Source: Microdochium bolleyi (taxonomy: Eukaryota; Ascomycota; Sordariomycetes; Xylariales; Microdochiaceae). From it: a stretch of DNA of 64,000 nucleotides. The stretch is from positions 62,001-126,000 of the forward strand of contig KQ964252.1 in NCBI GenBank assembly GCA_001566295.1, given 5' to 3'. How positions within the stretch are numbered: the first letter of the stretch is position 1; every line of letters begins with the position of its first letter. Made by a program: the position numbers and the translations under genes. The notes beneath the pieces are model-generated. The model did not search any database and was not told the DNA's origin. It saw nothing but the letters and a program-made list of their open reading frames with translations. This document shows positions 11,130 through 21,416 of this stretch, in pieces.

Positions 11130-12761
11130 ATGGCGCCCAGCATCAGCCAGCTTCCCGAGGACTCCTCAACCGTTCCATCCTCAAATCTCAAGAAGCCCAC
11201 CATCCCACCACAACCGTCCGCAACATCGCAAGCCTCTCAATCGTTCAACCCCATCTCTGTCACAGACCTCTTCAGCACAGAGTCCGCCGCGTTCACGGGC
11301 TCTGCTCTCAAGGCCACGGCCATCCAGTCCCGGCACGACTTCATCCCACTCGGCATCGGCCGCCCTTCAGCGGAGCTGTATCCCTGGAAGAACGGCGATG
11401 TGAGCAGCTACTTCAGCGGGCTCGAGGCGCCCGTCCCCATCCCCTCGGCCCCGGTCGTTGCCAATTGTGATGCTTCGGACGCCTCTTCTCCGGCCGTGCA
11501 GAGCATCACCACAGCCACCACAACCCAGCCTGGAAAGAGACCGCTCGAAGTGATCTCCAACGAGGCATTCACCTACGGTCCAACTCCCGGCGTCACAGAA
11601 CTCGTCTCCTTCCTCACATCCCACGTCGCACAGATCCACACCCCACAGTACCGCGGCTGGCGCACATGTCTCTCCACGGGAAGCACCGCGGGCATAGAGA
11701 TATCCCTGCGCATCTTTTGCAACCGCGGCGATGCGGTTCTGGTCGAGGAGAAGACGTATCCGGGCTTCGTGGAGGCCTCGACGCTGATCGGGCTGCACCC
11801 CGTGCCCGTGGCGATGGACGAGGACGGGCTACGTGCTGATGTCCTCGAGGAGGTGCTGAGTAGCTGGGACTGCGCGGCACAAGGGGGCAGGAGGAAGCCG
11901 CGAATCCTGTATACCATCCCAACGGGCCAGAATCCGTCGGGCATCACCCAGCCGCTGGCTCGGCGGCAGGAGATCTACGGCGTGGCGCAGCGGCACGGTC
12001 TGATCATCATCGAGGACGATCCGTACGTGTACCTCCAGATGGGCGCTTACGCTTCCTCACCATCCGAAACACAACCGCCGGCAGAGCTGCCCCGGTCCTA
12101 TCTCTCCCTCGATACCTGCGGCCGCGTGATCCGCCTGGACTCCTTCTCCAAGATCATGGCGCCCGGTCTGCGCGCAGGGTGGATCACCGCCTCGGACCAG
12201 ATCGTCACAAAATACCTCGCGTATTCGGAAAACACGTGCGGCATCGTTTCGGGCGTCACGCAGCTGCTGCTGTACAACCTTCTGTGCCGGCAGTGGCGGG
12301 AGGAAGGGTTCCTGAAGTGGCGCGAGGAGCTGGCCGCAACCTACAGGAGGCGGAGGGATGCCATCGTCGGGGTGTGCTTAGCGGAGCTGCCGATAGCGAA
12401 GGACATCGGGGAGGGGGAGAAGAAGGGCGTGTGCACGTTCCGCATCCCCGAGCAGGGCATGTTCCTCTGGATCAACATCGACGTGCGCAGCCACCCGGGC
12501 TACGCCGAGGTCCTCCGCGAGAGCAGGAACAGCGAGGACGGAAAGGAGAAGCTGCGTGCCTGGCGCGCCGCGTTCGAGGCACAGCTCGTGGTCGACTCCC
12601 TCGCCAACGGGGTGCAGGTCACGCGAGGCGGGCTCTTCCAGCTCGGCGAGCGGGATAGGCACGAGGTGTACATCCGCATGACGTTTGCGGCAGCGAAGGA
12701 GACGGAGCTAAAGGAGGGGGCGAGGCGGTTTGCCGAGGTCGTGAGGAGGCATTTCCCTTGA
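11130..12761 (+). CDS. Aro8-type PLP-dependent aminotransferase
   Basis: A single exon of 543 residues with a strong ATG context (ACCACCATGG). It is a fold-type I aminotransferase of the Aro8/alpha-aminoadipate-kynurenine aminotransferase group, which moves amino groups between aromatic or branched amino acids and 2-oxoacids. Visible motifs are FIPLGIGRPS near the N-terminus, TYGPTPGVTEL, the substrate/cofactor segment TIPTGQNPSG, IIIEDDPYVYLQ and the PLP-binding Lys341 in DSFSKIMAPGLRAGW. Length is usual for fungal Aro8 proteins (about 500-550). There is no clear targeting signal, so it is probably cytosolic. A role in aromatic amino-acid breakdown or synthesis is likely, but the exact substrate cannot be told from sequence. 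A short Gln/Ser/Ala-rich N-terminal extension is present. Confidence 0.9.
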   Translation: MAPSISQLPEDSSTVPSSNLKKPTIPPQPSATSQASQSFNPISVTDLFSTESAAFTGSALKATAIQSRHDFIPLGIGRPSAELYPWKNGDVSSYFSGLEAPVPIPSAPVVANCDASDASSPAVQSITTATTTQPGKRPLEVISNEAFTYGPTPGVTELVSFLTSHVAQIHTPQYRGWRTCLSTGSTAGIEISLRIFCNRGDAVLVEEKTYPGFVEASTLIGLHPVPVAMDEDGLRADVLEEVLSSWDCAAQGGRRKPRILYTIPTGQNPSGITQPLARRQEIYGVAQRHGLIIIEDDPYVYLQMGAYASSPSETQPPAELPRSYLSLDTCGRVIRLDSFSKIMAPGLRAGWITASDQIVTKYLAYSENTCGIVSGVTQLLLYNLLCRQWREEGFLKWREELAATYRRRRDAIVGVCLAELPIAKDIGEGEKKGVCTFRIPEQGMFLWINIDVRSHPGYAEVLRESRNSEDGKEKLRAWRAAFEAQLVVDSLANGVQVTRGGLFQLGERDRHEVYIRMTFAAAKETELKEGARRFAEVVRRHFP

Positions 12762-13314
12762 GCTTGAAGCATTTCTGTACTTACGATGTAGCTTTGCATT
12801 GGTCATTAAATGGAGTTTGCTGGGTTCGAGGATGGTGAATATTCAAATAGTTATTTTCACGTCTGAATTTGTCATAACTATTGATCAACAAGGCTTGAGG
12901 TTTCTCTGGCCAGCTTCCATGTGCTAGGCATGACTCCGTACACGAGGTTCCTTGCTCCATGGGGCGCTATTGATGTACCAAACATGGATCTTCAAAGTTG
13001 AACACGTTCGAGTGGTATTTGGAACGGCCACTGGCTCTGCAGATCTGCCTGTTTGAATGCCCGGCTCCGATATCAGAGTCGTGCCACATAACCATTCCAA
13101 AGAGCCGAGCCCTCCTCGAAGGATTTCCTAAAGTTAGAATCCTTCTCAGCGAACAAGATTCTTCTTCGCCTAGATGCAACACGCACAACGTTTGTACCTA
13201 GCTTAACGCGTCCTTGCACCACCCGATCCGTCAGTGCGAAGCATGTAGCAAGACACCCCTTCGCCAGGTTACTTCTCAAGGACATTGATCTCAATAGTGA
13301 TCTCTGGCAAGGAA
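12762..13314. other. Intergenic between convergent genes
   Basis: The 3' flanks of the aminotransferase and of the serine protease meet here. I see no supported gene or RNA. Confidence 0.5.
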
Positions 13315-14514
13315 CTAAGGCCAATTAGTCATGGCGAACTGCCAGCCAAGAAGCATCTGAGAACCAGACGCCATCACGGTCTCCGTCGCGCTCGACACAG
13401 AGAGGACACCCCACTAAGGTATGAACATCGTCAGCACTACTTCTCGACGTAAAATGGACTTGGGGCGAATCCTCGCTGCGAGCAGAAGCTCGGGTAGTCA
13501 AGGTTGTGACAACGGCGAACAAGAAGCGGCACTCACAATCCAGACAGAACCATCGGCGGCCTGATCCCACACCACCGAGCCCGATTGTCCCCCAACGGCA
13601 TCAATGTCGGTGGACACGGGACCAGTGCTGTCGCACCCGCCGATCCGAGTTGGTGTGCGTCGGCTTTATTCAGAATCAGCTCTAGTACACGCACGATATC
13701 TGAGCAAGGCAGGTTATGTAAGGAGGAACTCACTACTGGCACCACTTGGAACCCCCACCGTCCTTGTCGCCTGGGTACCCGCACGTGTTGAGCTCCGGCT
13801 GGCCCAAGGTAGCTGGGTCCGGGTTGCTAGCGAGGAACAGGTACCCTGTCTGATCGCCGATGCGCTGGTCCAGGATCAGGATGGCGTAGTCGTTCTTGAT
13901 CCAGCACTCGCTGAGGTACGGGTAGTTGGCGTAGTCTGGGTCTGTGATGGCTCCGACAACACCGGCGGAGCCGAAGCGTTCGCCTTTGAGGAAACTAGGT
14001 GCTGCAGACGCCGCAGACGCGACTCAGCACAGTGATTCAACAGTGTGGGATGGAAGCAGCATGACATGAGGAGGAACGTACCGAACCGCCCATTGAAGCT
14101 CCCGTCCCCGATGCAGTGCCTAGCAGTCAGGACGTGCCGGGGTCCGATCAGTGCACCGCTGCACAGGGAGCCCTGGCCCGTGTTGTCGACGAAGGTCACC
14201 CTGCCGATCGGCTTGAAGGGGAACTCAGTGCCGTCCCACTGGAAGCGGTCATCAGCACCGATGATTCCTCGCCTGACAGTAGGTCCCTGTGTTGCAGTCA
14301 GGTTGCCGAAGTAGTCCTTGTCCGGGACAAAATCTCTTGGCACGGGGATGATCTCAGGATAGACAGGCTCAGATTGCGTCTGGAAGTCAGGTAGGGGGAA
14401 CCTGTACACAAGGTCGTCATAGTGTTCATCCGTTCCTGCATTAAGTGGCCCGGCCATGGTTGAGGTGCTTGCGGCCAGCAGGAGGCCAGCCTTGATAAGA
14501 GCGTGCTGGACCAT
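13315..14514 (-). CDS. Secreted trypsin-like (S1) serine protease
   Basis: Four exons (14514-14082, 13983-13734, 13663-13537, 13413-13315) encode 302 residues; all introns are GT-AG and phases agree. The N-terminus is a signal peptide (ALIKAGLLLAASTSTMAG) followed by a pro-region of about 65 residues ending near TVRRGIIG. The chymotrypsin-fold triad is visible as His133 (VLTARHC), Asp176 (NDYAILIL) and Ser255 in GGQSGS. The Cys next to His133 is kept. The domain looks like the glutamyl-endopeptidase/V8-like branch of fungal S1 proteases (TARHC rather than TAAHC, and GQSGS), so Glu specificity is possible but inferred. It would act outside the cell on proteins. A TATA-like element lies about 110 bp upstream. 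Confidence 0.8.
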
Positions 14515-16868
14515 GGTGACGTGATGAAGGTGGTCTGACTCTGACTGAGAGTGACAGAAATCTGGTTGCAGGTTGTTTGGTGCTTCCGTCCACGTTATGA
14601 ATGAAGCGCGGTCCGTCGAGCATATTTATATTCGTGACAGCACACATCTCAGCAGCTTTTACGCAAGTGCCTATGAGGCTTTTGCACTTTTCAAACCTAC
14701 GCGCTCCTGACGACTCTCCCACTGGTCAGAACTTGTGGGGGATGGTTGATGTCGAATGCAGTAGTTGCATTGCTCGTATTGGAGGTGCAACTCTGCTCCA
14801 CGGTCGTCCTCAATACAGGCCACTTTTTGGAGTTGATGGTAGTATATATGGCCCCCAATCCAGTTCTGGAAGGTCTTTGGTCGCTACACCTCGCATAGGC
14901 TATTACAGTGCTCAGGTGACCAGTGAGAGGCTCAAGATCACCTGGTGGCTGCACAGGATGCGACCGTTTAATGTGCACTTTCGACGGAAGCAGCCGTCGA
15001 GGGTGCAACCTGCAAGGCACATGTTTGTGACGATATTCGTAGGGGCCAGTCGGCCTGGTGCACTTTCAAGATTTCCAATGTCAAGCGGGAGCATCAGAAG
15101 TTGAATTTGCACGCACAACGTCCCGGGTTGACTGGTCACAAGTGATACGATTGGGCCAAGAGAATGGCAGGGTGTTTGTGTAGTAGTCGAGTGAACATTA
15201 AGTCCACTTTGACGCTAAGTTGCACGGTAGCCTTGCAGTGCAACTCCATGGTAGTAGTCCTGCAAGCCACATGCCGTCAGCGAGACTCTGGCCAAGACTG
15301 CCGCCAGTAGCAATGTTCGCCGAAACACTCAACAAACTACACCAACCCCAGAGTACGTTCTCCCAGACGCGTGCACACAGCGCTCCCTCCGCGTCGTTAT
15401 ATTTCATTCATGAGATATCTATTGCTCATGCTTACAGTGGTGTGACTTTGATACGATACGACATTTGACTTTGTGTCACTCACGGGCGAAGACAGTGGGT
15501 GTTGTTTTGGTCCACTGCATGATCAATATCATCATGCTATGCTGCCCAAATTCTTGACTTACTCTTCTGTGTCACCGCACTTCGTTGCACGCCAGGGTTC
15601 CCCGATACCAAGCAAGGATTTGACCGCATTCTTCGAGGTTCGGACATGATGCGTAAGCGCTCCCTTGTTAGAATCACTAGGCGCGAGGAATCACGCTCAT
15701 CCTTTAGACCATGCAGCCATGAAGACTGTTCATGCCAATGCGACGTCCGGTCAAGTGAGGAAAGAGCCTGGTACAGCTCTACCAGAAGGAAGAGCTCTTG
15801 ACCTGGACTACATTCTATATCTTCTAGAGCTCTTCCTGTCAGATGAGGATCTTGATTGGTGTCTCAATAGTCCGCTGTCAATGTATCTCCCAGTGTTCAA
15901 CGAATTGCGAATGACTAGGAAGGAAAGCTCGGGCATACCGTCGTTGGTTTCAGTTGCAGCTCGAAATCCCTTGATCTCCTCCATGGTTGCTAACTAGTCG
16001 TCACATGAACCCTCGCGCGGTCCCATGGTCACTGGTAGCCTAGAAGTGCACAACCAATAGCGCCCGCAATATCCCCTGTTCAAGAGCCGGCTGAGGCCAT
16101 CGAAAGCCATGTCTGTTTGCGGGGTGCCTGCTGGTCACAGCCCATGGAGCAGCTGAGGCGCACGGTGAGCTAATTACGCCGAGTCCCCTGGACTAATCCC
16201 CGATTGGCGCAAAGGCAGGACCTAGTGGCCTACGCCCGGACACTAATAGTCGGCAAGATCGATCTCAAAACAGCCAGCGCAGTGGACCAGTGGATTCTAC
16301 AGGGAGAGCCTTGCGGTTATTACCCCGGCACGGGAACTGCTGCGTGTACTGTGTCCCATGCTTCGTATGACAAATTGCGAATCGGCAAAACAAGGGCAAC
16401 CCCAGCTGTCCGCGTTCTCCAACTTTTGAGTTCTTGTCTGCATAATCGAGCAAGCTGGACCTGGCTCTGGGCCCATCGCCCGCTCCCCCGGGAAGACAAG
16501 GGCCGATCTAAGCGTCAGTGACTTGGGTTGTCCCTGCCAGTGCCAGGCATAGCCCCTGTAGACGGACACTTGGTGCCTAGATGAGAAGAGGCCCGCTCTG
16601 CCTTCGATCGGTCATACGGCCCCGGCCGATTGAAACGGCACCACGGCGGACCGCCGGGGTCGCTTCCGTGGCGCTGGCCTCGACAATCTTGTTTTGGCGC
16701 CAGCGGGTGGCCAACAGCAGAGTGGCACTCCCAGAGAACTTTTCTGGAAGGGGGAAGGGGACGGTAGTCGTACAAAACACAGGGAGAGGCCTACTCTCAC
16801 ATCCGCCACACCCGGACAGCCAGTTGACGTGACAGCCTCACGACTCTGGCTCCTTACACTCGTTGACA
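14515..16868. other. Intergenic, 2.35 kb, no gene seen
   Basis: This is the upstream region of two divergent secreted-protein genes. It holds loosely repeated short strings (TGCACTTT at several sites in 14680-15070; CAAG(G/C)CACATG at about 15013 and 15264). An open frame at 15665-15997 has no recognisable domain. No tRNA or transposon is seen. Confidence 0.4.
14623..14630 (-). promoter_or_regulatory. TATA-like box of protease gene
   Basis: TATAAATA on the minus strand about 110 bp before the protease ATG, at a usual distance for a fungal core promoter. Confidence 0.45.
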
Positions 16869-17948
16869 ATGCAGATCCTCAGCTGGCTCTCGCCCCTCGC
16901 GCTGTCCGCCGTCGCTATCGCGGCCCCTGCGGCCCAGCCGCCGTCGCAGGCCCCGGCGTACCGGGTCGTCGCGCAGCTCGCGGCCAACAACACGTTCCTC
17001 GAGAACCTCGCCTTCCGCCGCAACGGCGACATGCTCGTCACCCAGAACATCAACTCGCCGGCGCTCTACATAGTCAAGCAGCCCTTCGCCGCCACCGGCC
17101 AGGCCGAGCTGACGCTGCTGCACAAGTTCGCCGACGCAGACGGCGCCCTGGGCATCGTGCAGGTCGCCCCGGACCACTTTGTCGTTGCGACGAGCAAGTG
17201 GGACGGCATCACGCCCGTCGCCGAGTCCGAGACGCTGCAGTACGTCAAGCTCAAGCCCGATGGCAGCGGCGTCGCCGAGAGCGGGTTCGTCGGCCGCTAC
17301 CCCGAGGCCGGTCTCCTGAACGGTGCTATCGCGCTCGGCGACTGCCATGGCAGCATCCTCGTCGCCGATTCGGTCCTCGGTCTCGTGTACAAGATCAACC
17401 CTTTCACCGGCGCCTCCGCCACCGCCGTCGAGGTGCCCGAGATGAAAGCCTCGGACCCCAACGCCGCGCTGCAGCTCGGCGCCAACGGCATCAAGATCCG
17501 CGACGGCTACCTGTACTGGTCCAACTCCAACACCCGCAAGATCCACCGCGTGGCCATCGACAAGAAGACCGGGGCGGCCCGCGAGGGCGCCAAGGTCGAA
17601 ACGGTCGCCAGCTTCCCAGACATCAAGATCATCGACGACTTCGGCATCGACCCGCGCGACGGCAGCATCTACGTCGCCGCCATGTTCGACAACGAGATCC
17701 TGCTCGTCCGCGCCGACGGGTCCACGGCTGTGGCCCTTGGCAGGCCCAGCGAGCTGACCGTCGCGGGCCCGACTGCGCTGGCCTTTGGCGTGACCAAGCA
17801 CGACAGCCACATTCTGTACGCCACGACCAACGGCGGCATGGTAGCGCCGGTCAACGGCACGGTCATTGAGCCGGGCAAGGTCATTACCATCGATGTCGCG
17901 CGTCTCGAGCCAGGGATGCAGGTAGCCTGGGCCAAGGATGCCATGTAG
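16869..17948 (+). CDS. Secreted SMP-30/gluconolactonase-like beta-propeller protein
   Basis: A single exon of 359 residues from the ATG at 16869. The signal peptide (MQILSWLSPLALSAVAIAAP) is clear. The rest has the repeating blade pattern of six-bladed SMP-30/gluconolactonase/LRE-like propellers: ENLAFRRNGDMLVTQN, GSILVADSVLGLVYKINP, GANGIKIRDGYLYWSNSN, IDDFGIDPRDGSIYVAAMF and ILYATTNGG. Members of this superfamily include lactonases and calcium-dependent esterases. The fungal secreted branch is mostly uncharacterised and is often found near secondary-metabolite genes, so no substrate is claimed. Length is usual for the group. GC is high, with strong codon bias. The propeller fold is well supported; the enzyme activity is inference only. 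Confidence 0.85.
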   Translation: MQILSWLSPLALSAVAIAAPAAQPPSQAPAYRVVAQLAANNTFLENLAFRRNGDMLVTQNINSPALYIVKQPFAATGQAELTLLHKFADADGALGIVQVAPDHFVVATSKWDGITPVAESETLQYVKLKPDGSGVAESGFVGRYPEAGLLNGAIALGDCHGSILVADSVLGLVYKINPFTGASATAVEVPEMKASDPNAALQLGANGIKIRDGYLYWSNSNTRKIHRVAIDKKTGAAREGAKVETVASFPDIKIIDDFGIDPRDGSIYVAAMFDNEILLVRADGSTAVALGRPSELTVAGPTALAFGVTKHDSHILYATTNGGMVAPVNGTVIEPGKVITIDVARLEPGMQVAWAKDAM

Positions 17949-19111
17949 AGGGTGCTCTCGATGAGAGGCCGAGGGTATACCAAGGACTGTGCAGTATTAC
18001 GTGTACTGGGGGAAGACCCCAGCTATTGAAAGTTGAATGCTAGGGTCCATGAACCAAAACAGCGAGCAAGTCTTGGACTGACTTAATACCATAATATTAT
18101 TACGAACCCACAACCTCTTCCAGCCAGCCTGCTGCGCATCACGTGCGTGCCGCGTCCACCGGGTTCAGCAGCTGTCTATCGGTGGCCGTCCAGGCGCGTT
18201 CTGAAACGTCGCCTTTCTTCTGTTCCTAATTTCACCCAGTTGACTAAAATGTCCGCCCATTGTTGCCCTGGCCTGACTTTTCGGCCATGTAATGGAGAAT
18301 CACGTCCCTGTGCGGGGAGTGAGACCATGTGCAAGGTCGCGGAGGATTCCAGCCGGAGCTCACGGTTGGTCTGCGGGCTTTCCTGACTCGGAAACAAATG
18401 TTAAGGGACGTCGCTTGATCGATGCAGCCCATTCAACAATGCAAGTGACGGTAGGGGTCAAGCGAGACCAGCTCGGGTAGTGAGACATGCTCTACTAGCC
18501 TTGCCCACGGCTGAGGACATCCCTTTGCCCCTTGCTCGGATTGTTCCTGAGTTGGGCCCTACTAGGGTGGAATGCAGTCTTTTGACGTGACAACCCGCTT
18601 AGATCCCCCCATCTTCATTTTCCACCACAAGAGAGTGACAATACATCATTTCCAAGAACCTTTGGCGTCCACGCCGGGCAGCAGGCATCATCAGCTGTAA
18701 GGACTCTGACCAGTCGACGCCAGCACTTTTATACGAGGCACAGCGATACAACAACAAGAGTAGTGGAGTAGCGTAAGGAGCAATGACGGCCAGCGAAGGG
18801 CGAGGGCATGTTTACTCGCCGCCCTGCCAAGCCAATTAAAGCACCGTCATTCCTCCCTTCGCTGCCAATTCGGAGCACCGCTCGCAGCGTGAGCACACTC
18901 ATAAGATGGACATGTACACTCGCGCGGAACCCATGGCCACTTCATTCCAAGCAGCATAGACGATGCAAATCCCTCCCACATCTCACTCCTACGAGCTCGA
19001 GGCATCAACCATCGCCGATTCCCCACAGCCATAACTTCTACCTCCGCCGGGACCTATGCGCCAACAATACACAAGGACAATCGACGTGCACTCGCCGATA
19101 TCGCCACCGCA
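17949..19111. other. Intergenic, no gene seen
   Basis: About 1.2 kb between two plus-strand genes. It includes the promoter of the arylsulfotransferase-like gene. No supported coding or RNA feature. Confidence 0.5.
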
Positions 19112-20770
19112 ATGGGCTGCTCCAGCCGAGTCCTGACGATTGTTTCGTTCCTCGCAAACCTCGTAGCCGCCGACGAGCGAATCCTGACATCGCCAGGCGA
19201 CGCCGAAGCCTACAACAGCGGCGTCTATGGGCAGAGGCCATCGCAGCAATTCTTCTCGTCGCGGGTCCGGGCCCCGCGCATCCTCGTCAACGTCCACGAC
19301 CGTGACAAGTGTGACCCGTCAGGCACGCACATCATCACGGGCATCGACCTGGACGGACAGGAGCGGTCGCCCCTGATCCTGCGCGCCGACGACCTGAGCA
19401 TGGTCTACGGGATGCCCGACTGGCGCGGCGGCACCGGGGCGCGGCTGCAGCAGTACAACGGCTCGTCGTACCTGTCCTTCTGGTCAGGCCAGGACCACGA
19501 AGCCTGGGGCTCCGGGAGCACCCTCATGCTCGACAGCGAGTACAACCTCTTCGCGCGGCTAGGTCCGGAGGGGCTCGAGAACCATTCGGACCCGCATGAG
19601 TTCAAGCTCACCAAGAACGGCACGGCGCTGTTCACAAACTACCACCAGGTCCGGGGCAACTGCAGCGCGATCGGCGGGCCGGAGAAGGACTGCGAGATCT
19701 GGGAGTCATGCTTCCAGGAGCTCGACATGGCCACCCGCAAGCCCGTCTACACGTGGTGCGCGAGCGAGCACATCGCGCTGGACGAGTCCCCCGTGCGTTT
19801 CACCGCGACCGCGGCCAAGGGCGGCAAGGGCGGCTACGACTTCTTCCACATCAACGCCGTGTCCAAGACGCGCGATGGGCGCAACTACCTCGTCAACGCA
19901 CGTCACACGTCGGCGCTGATGCTCCTCGACGGCACCACGGGCGAGCGCATCTGGCAGCTCGGCGGGCGCGAGAACTCCTTCACGGACCTGAGCGGCGGCA
20001 ACGCGACCAACTTCCGGGGCCAGCACCACGGGCGCTTCAGCAGCGACGACGAGACCGAGGTCAGCTTCTTCGACAACCACTCGTTCGGGCAGGACAAGGA
20101 CACCACGCCGGGCTGCAAGTACGCGTGCACGCGCGTGCTGCGCATCAAGCTCGACTACGAGGCCATGACGGCCCGCGTGCTGTCCGAGTGGTGGCACCCC
20201 CAGAGCGTGCAGGCGCGGGCGCAGGGCGGGCAGCATGTACTCCCGGGCGGCGGTGCGATGGTGGCCTGGGGGGTCGTGCCGGCGCTGACCGAGTACACGG
20301 CCGAGGGCGAGGTGTGTATGGATGTGCAGGTCGGGCCGTGGTCGACGAGCGTCAGTGGCGAGAGCAACGTGTACAGGGCGTACAAGCTCAACTACACGGC
20401 CACGCCGTACTGGGATCCGGAGATGGCGGTGGTGGATGGGACCGCGTATGTCTCATGGAACGGAGCGACGGAGGTTGAGAGCTGGGTGCTGGTATGTTGT
20501 CTTGCTGATGTTCTCTTTGATGGTTTGGCTCTTGCTGACTTGTGTCTACGACAGCACGGAGGTGACACCGAGGAGCGCATGAAGGAGATCGCCAGCTCCA
20601 AGCGTCAGGGGTTCGAGACGGCCATTGAACCCGAGTCTATGCCACTGCTGGTCCGCGCCGATGCACTGGACAAGAACGGGTTAGTTCTGCGGTCAACAAG
20701 GACGGTGACCACTGTCCCGATCATCAGGCCGATGAGAAGGAGAGAAGCTGCAAGCAATCGCAGAAGATGA
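19112..20770 (+). CDS. Secreted arylsulfotransferase (ASST)-like protein
   Basis: Exons 19112-20491 and 20555-20770 surround a 63-bp intron (GTATGT...CTGAC...ACAG). Removing it gives 531 residues. The N-terminus is a signal peptide (VLTIVSFLANLVAAD). The body is typical of the fungal Asst_2 (arylsulfotransferase) family of beta-propellers: PLILRADDLSMVYGMPDW, YLSFWSGQDHEAWGSGS, DPHEFKLTKNGTALFTNYHQ, FFHINAVSKTRDGRNYLVNARH and RIWQLGG followed by NFRGQHHGRF. Several N-glycosylation sequons (NGS, NHS, NCS, NYT) suit secretion. Bacterial ASST moves sulfate between phenols; whether the fungal proteins do so is not established. The intron is a multiple of three without stops, so retention would only add 21 residues. 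The last ~30 residues are basic and poorly conserved in appearance. Confidence 0.85.
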   Translation: MGCSSRVLTIVSFLANLVAADERILTSPGDAEAYNSGVYGQRPSQQFFSSRVRAPRILVNVHDRDKCDPSGTHIITGIDLDGQERSPLILRADDLSMVYGMPDWRGGTGARLQQYNGSSYLSFWSGQDHEAWGSGSTLMLDSEYNLFARLGPEGLENHSDPHEFKLTKNGTALFTNYHQVRGNCSAIGGPEKDCEIWESCFQELDMATRKPVYTWCASEHIALDESPVRFTATAAKGGKGGYDFFHINAVSKTRDGRNYLVNARHTSALMLLDGTTGERIWQLGGRENSFTDLSGGNATNFRGQHHGRFSSDDETEVSFFDNHSFGQDKDTTPGCKYACTRVLRIKLDYEAMTARVLSEWWHPQSVQARAQGGQHVLPGGGAMVAWGVVPALTEYTAEGEVCMDVQVGPWSTSVSGESNVYRAYKLNYTATPYWDPEMAVVDGTAYVSWNGATEVESWVLVCCLADVLFDGLALADLCLRQHGGDTEERMKEIASSKRQGFETAIEPESMPLLVRADALDKNGLVLRSTRTVTTVPIIRPMRRREAASNRRR

Positions 20771-21248
20771 TCATGTATCAGACGACAATGGCTGTTTCAG
20801 GGGCTGGAGGACAAGCATACGCAAGCATATCATAGCGAGTGAATACAACACACAGATGCCTTTCTGATGGCGATCACACGTATGCCGAGCGAGGCTGGAG
20901 CCGCTGGACAACGGGTGAGAAGACATAGTGAGCGTAGTCGTGGTTACTGGGCATGTCTAGTGTCAGGTTTCATTTGCAGACACTGTTTCTTCTGAAGAGG
21001 CTCTTCTTCCTTGTCGGCTGCTGGAGTCCTCATCGCGTGACATGTGTGGTGCGACGGACCAGTTTCAAAGCGAAAATGTGCATTGCAAGCATTCACGACC
21101 TTTTATGCAGCCGCCAAGTATGCCTCGTGTCGCTCGTTAATCCCCGATCTCGTCTCGAATGGGCTGCCCGCACCGCTGTGCTATATGAACGTTCCGAAAC
21201 TCGCCACTCGCTATCAACCAAAACCAGGTGATCAAAACACCAGGAACA
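20771..21248. other. Intergenic upstream of tRNA gene
   Basis: It holds the 3' flank of the arylsulfotransferase-like gene and the 5' flank of the tRNA-Ser gene. No other feature is seen. Confidence 0.5.
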
Positions 21249-21416
21249 GGCACTTTGGCGGAGTGGTTAACGCGATGCCCTGCTATCCATGGCTAGCCAA
21301 GGCATTTCCCTCGGGAGCGCAGGTAAGCACCCACTTCCACTTCCACCCTGCAGCAACCCATCCACATGCACGATTCCTAACACTGCATCCAATAGGTTCG
21401 AATCCTGCAGGTGTCG
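21249..21416 (+). tRNA. tRNA-Ser(GCU) with two introns, one in the T stem
   Basis: The acceptor stem GGCACTT (21249-21255) pairs over 7 bp with AGGTGTC (21409-21415), discriminator G at 21416. The D arm is GCG-loop-CGC (21258-21273). The anticodon stem ATGCC/GGCAT holds loop CTGCTAA with anticodon GCT at 21282-21284. A 14-nt intron (21286-21299) sits at the standard 37/38 position; it contains TAGC, which can pair with the anticodon region. A short variable hairpin (TCC-CTCG-GGA) is typical of tRNA-Ser. The T stem GCAG|G / CCTGC is interrupted after its fourth base by a 73-nt insert (21323-21395) that begins GTAAGC, has CTAAC 14 nt from its end and ends AATAG. Without both inserts the mature tRNA is 81 nt plus CCA. 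The B-box string GGTTCGAATCC is restored in genomic DNA by the last G of the insert (21395). Its processing is unproven. Confidence 0.85.
21323..21395 (+). other. Spliceosomal-type intron inside tRNA T arm
   Basis: It has a GTAAGC donor, a branch-site-like CTAAC at 21377-21381 and an AATAG acceptor, 73 nt in all. This is the same design and size as introns of the neighbouring protein genes. It separates T-stem positions 52 and 53 and cannot be a normal tRNA-endonuclease intron at 37/38. It is described with the tRNA gene. Confidence 0.65.

Noticed and set aside
15665..15997. 110-codon frame between protease and beta-propeller genes
   Set aside because: Partly helical composition but no family match I can name and no exon partners.
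16694..17869. 391-codon frame overlapping the beta-propeller gene
   Set aside because: Arg/Pro/Gln-rich out-of-frame shadow of a high-GC gene.
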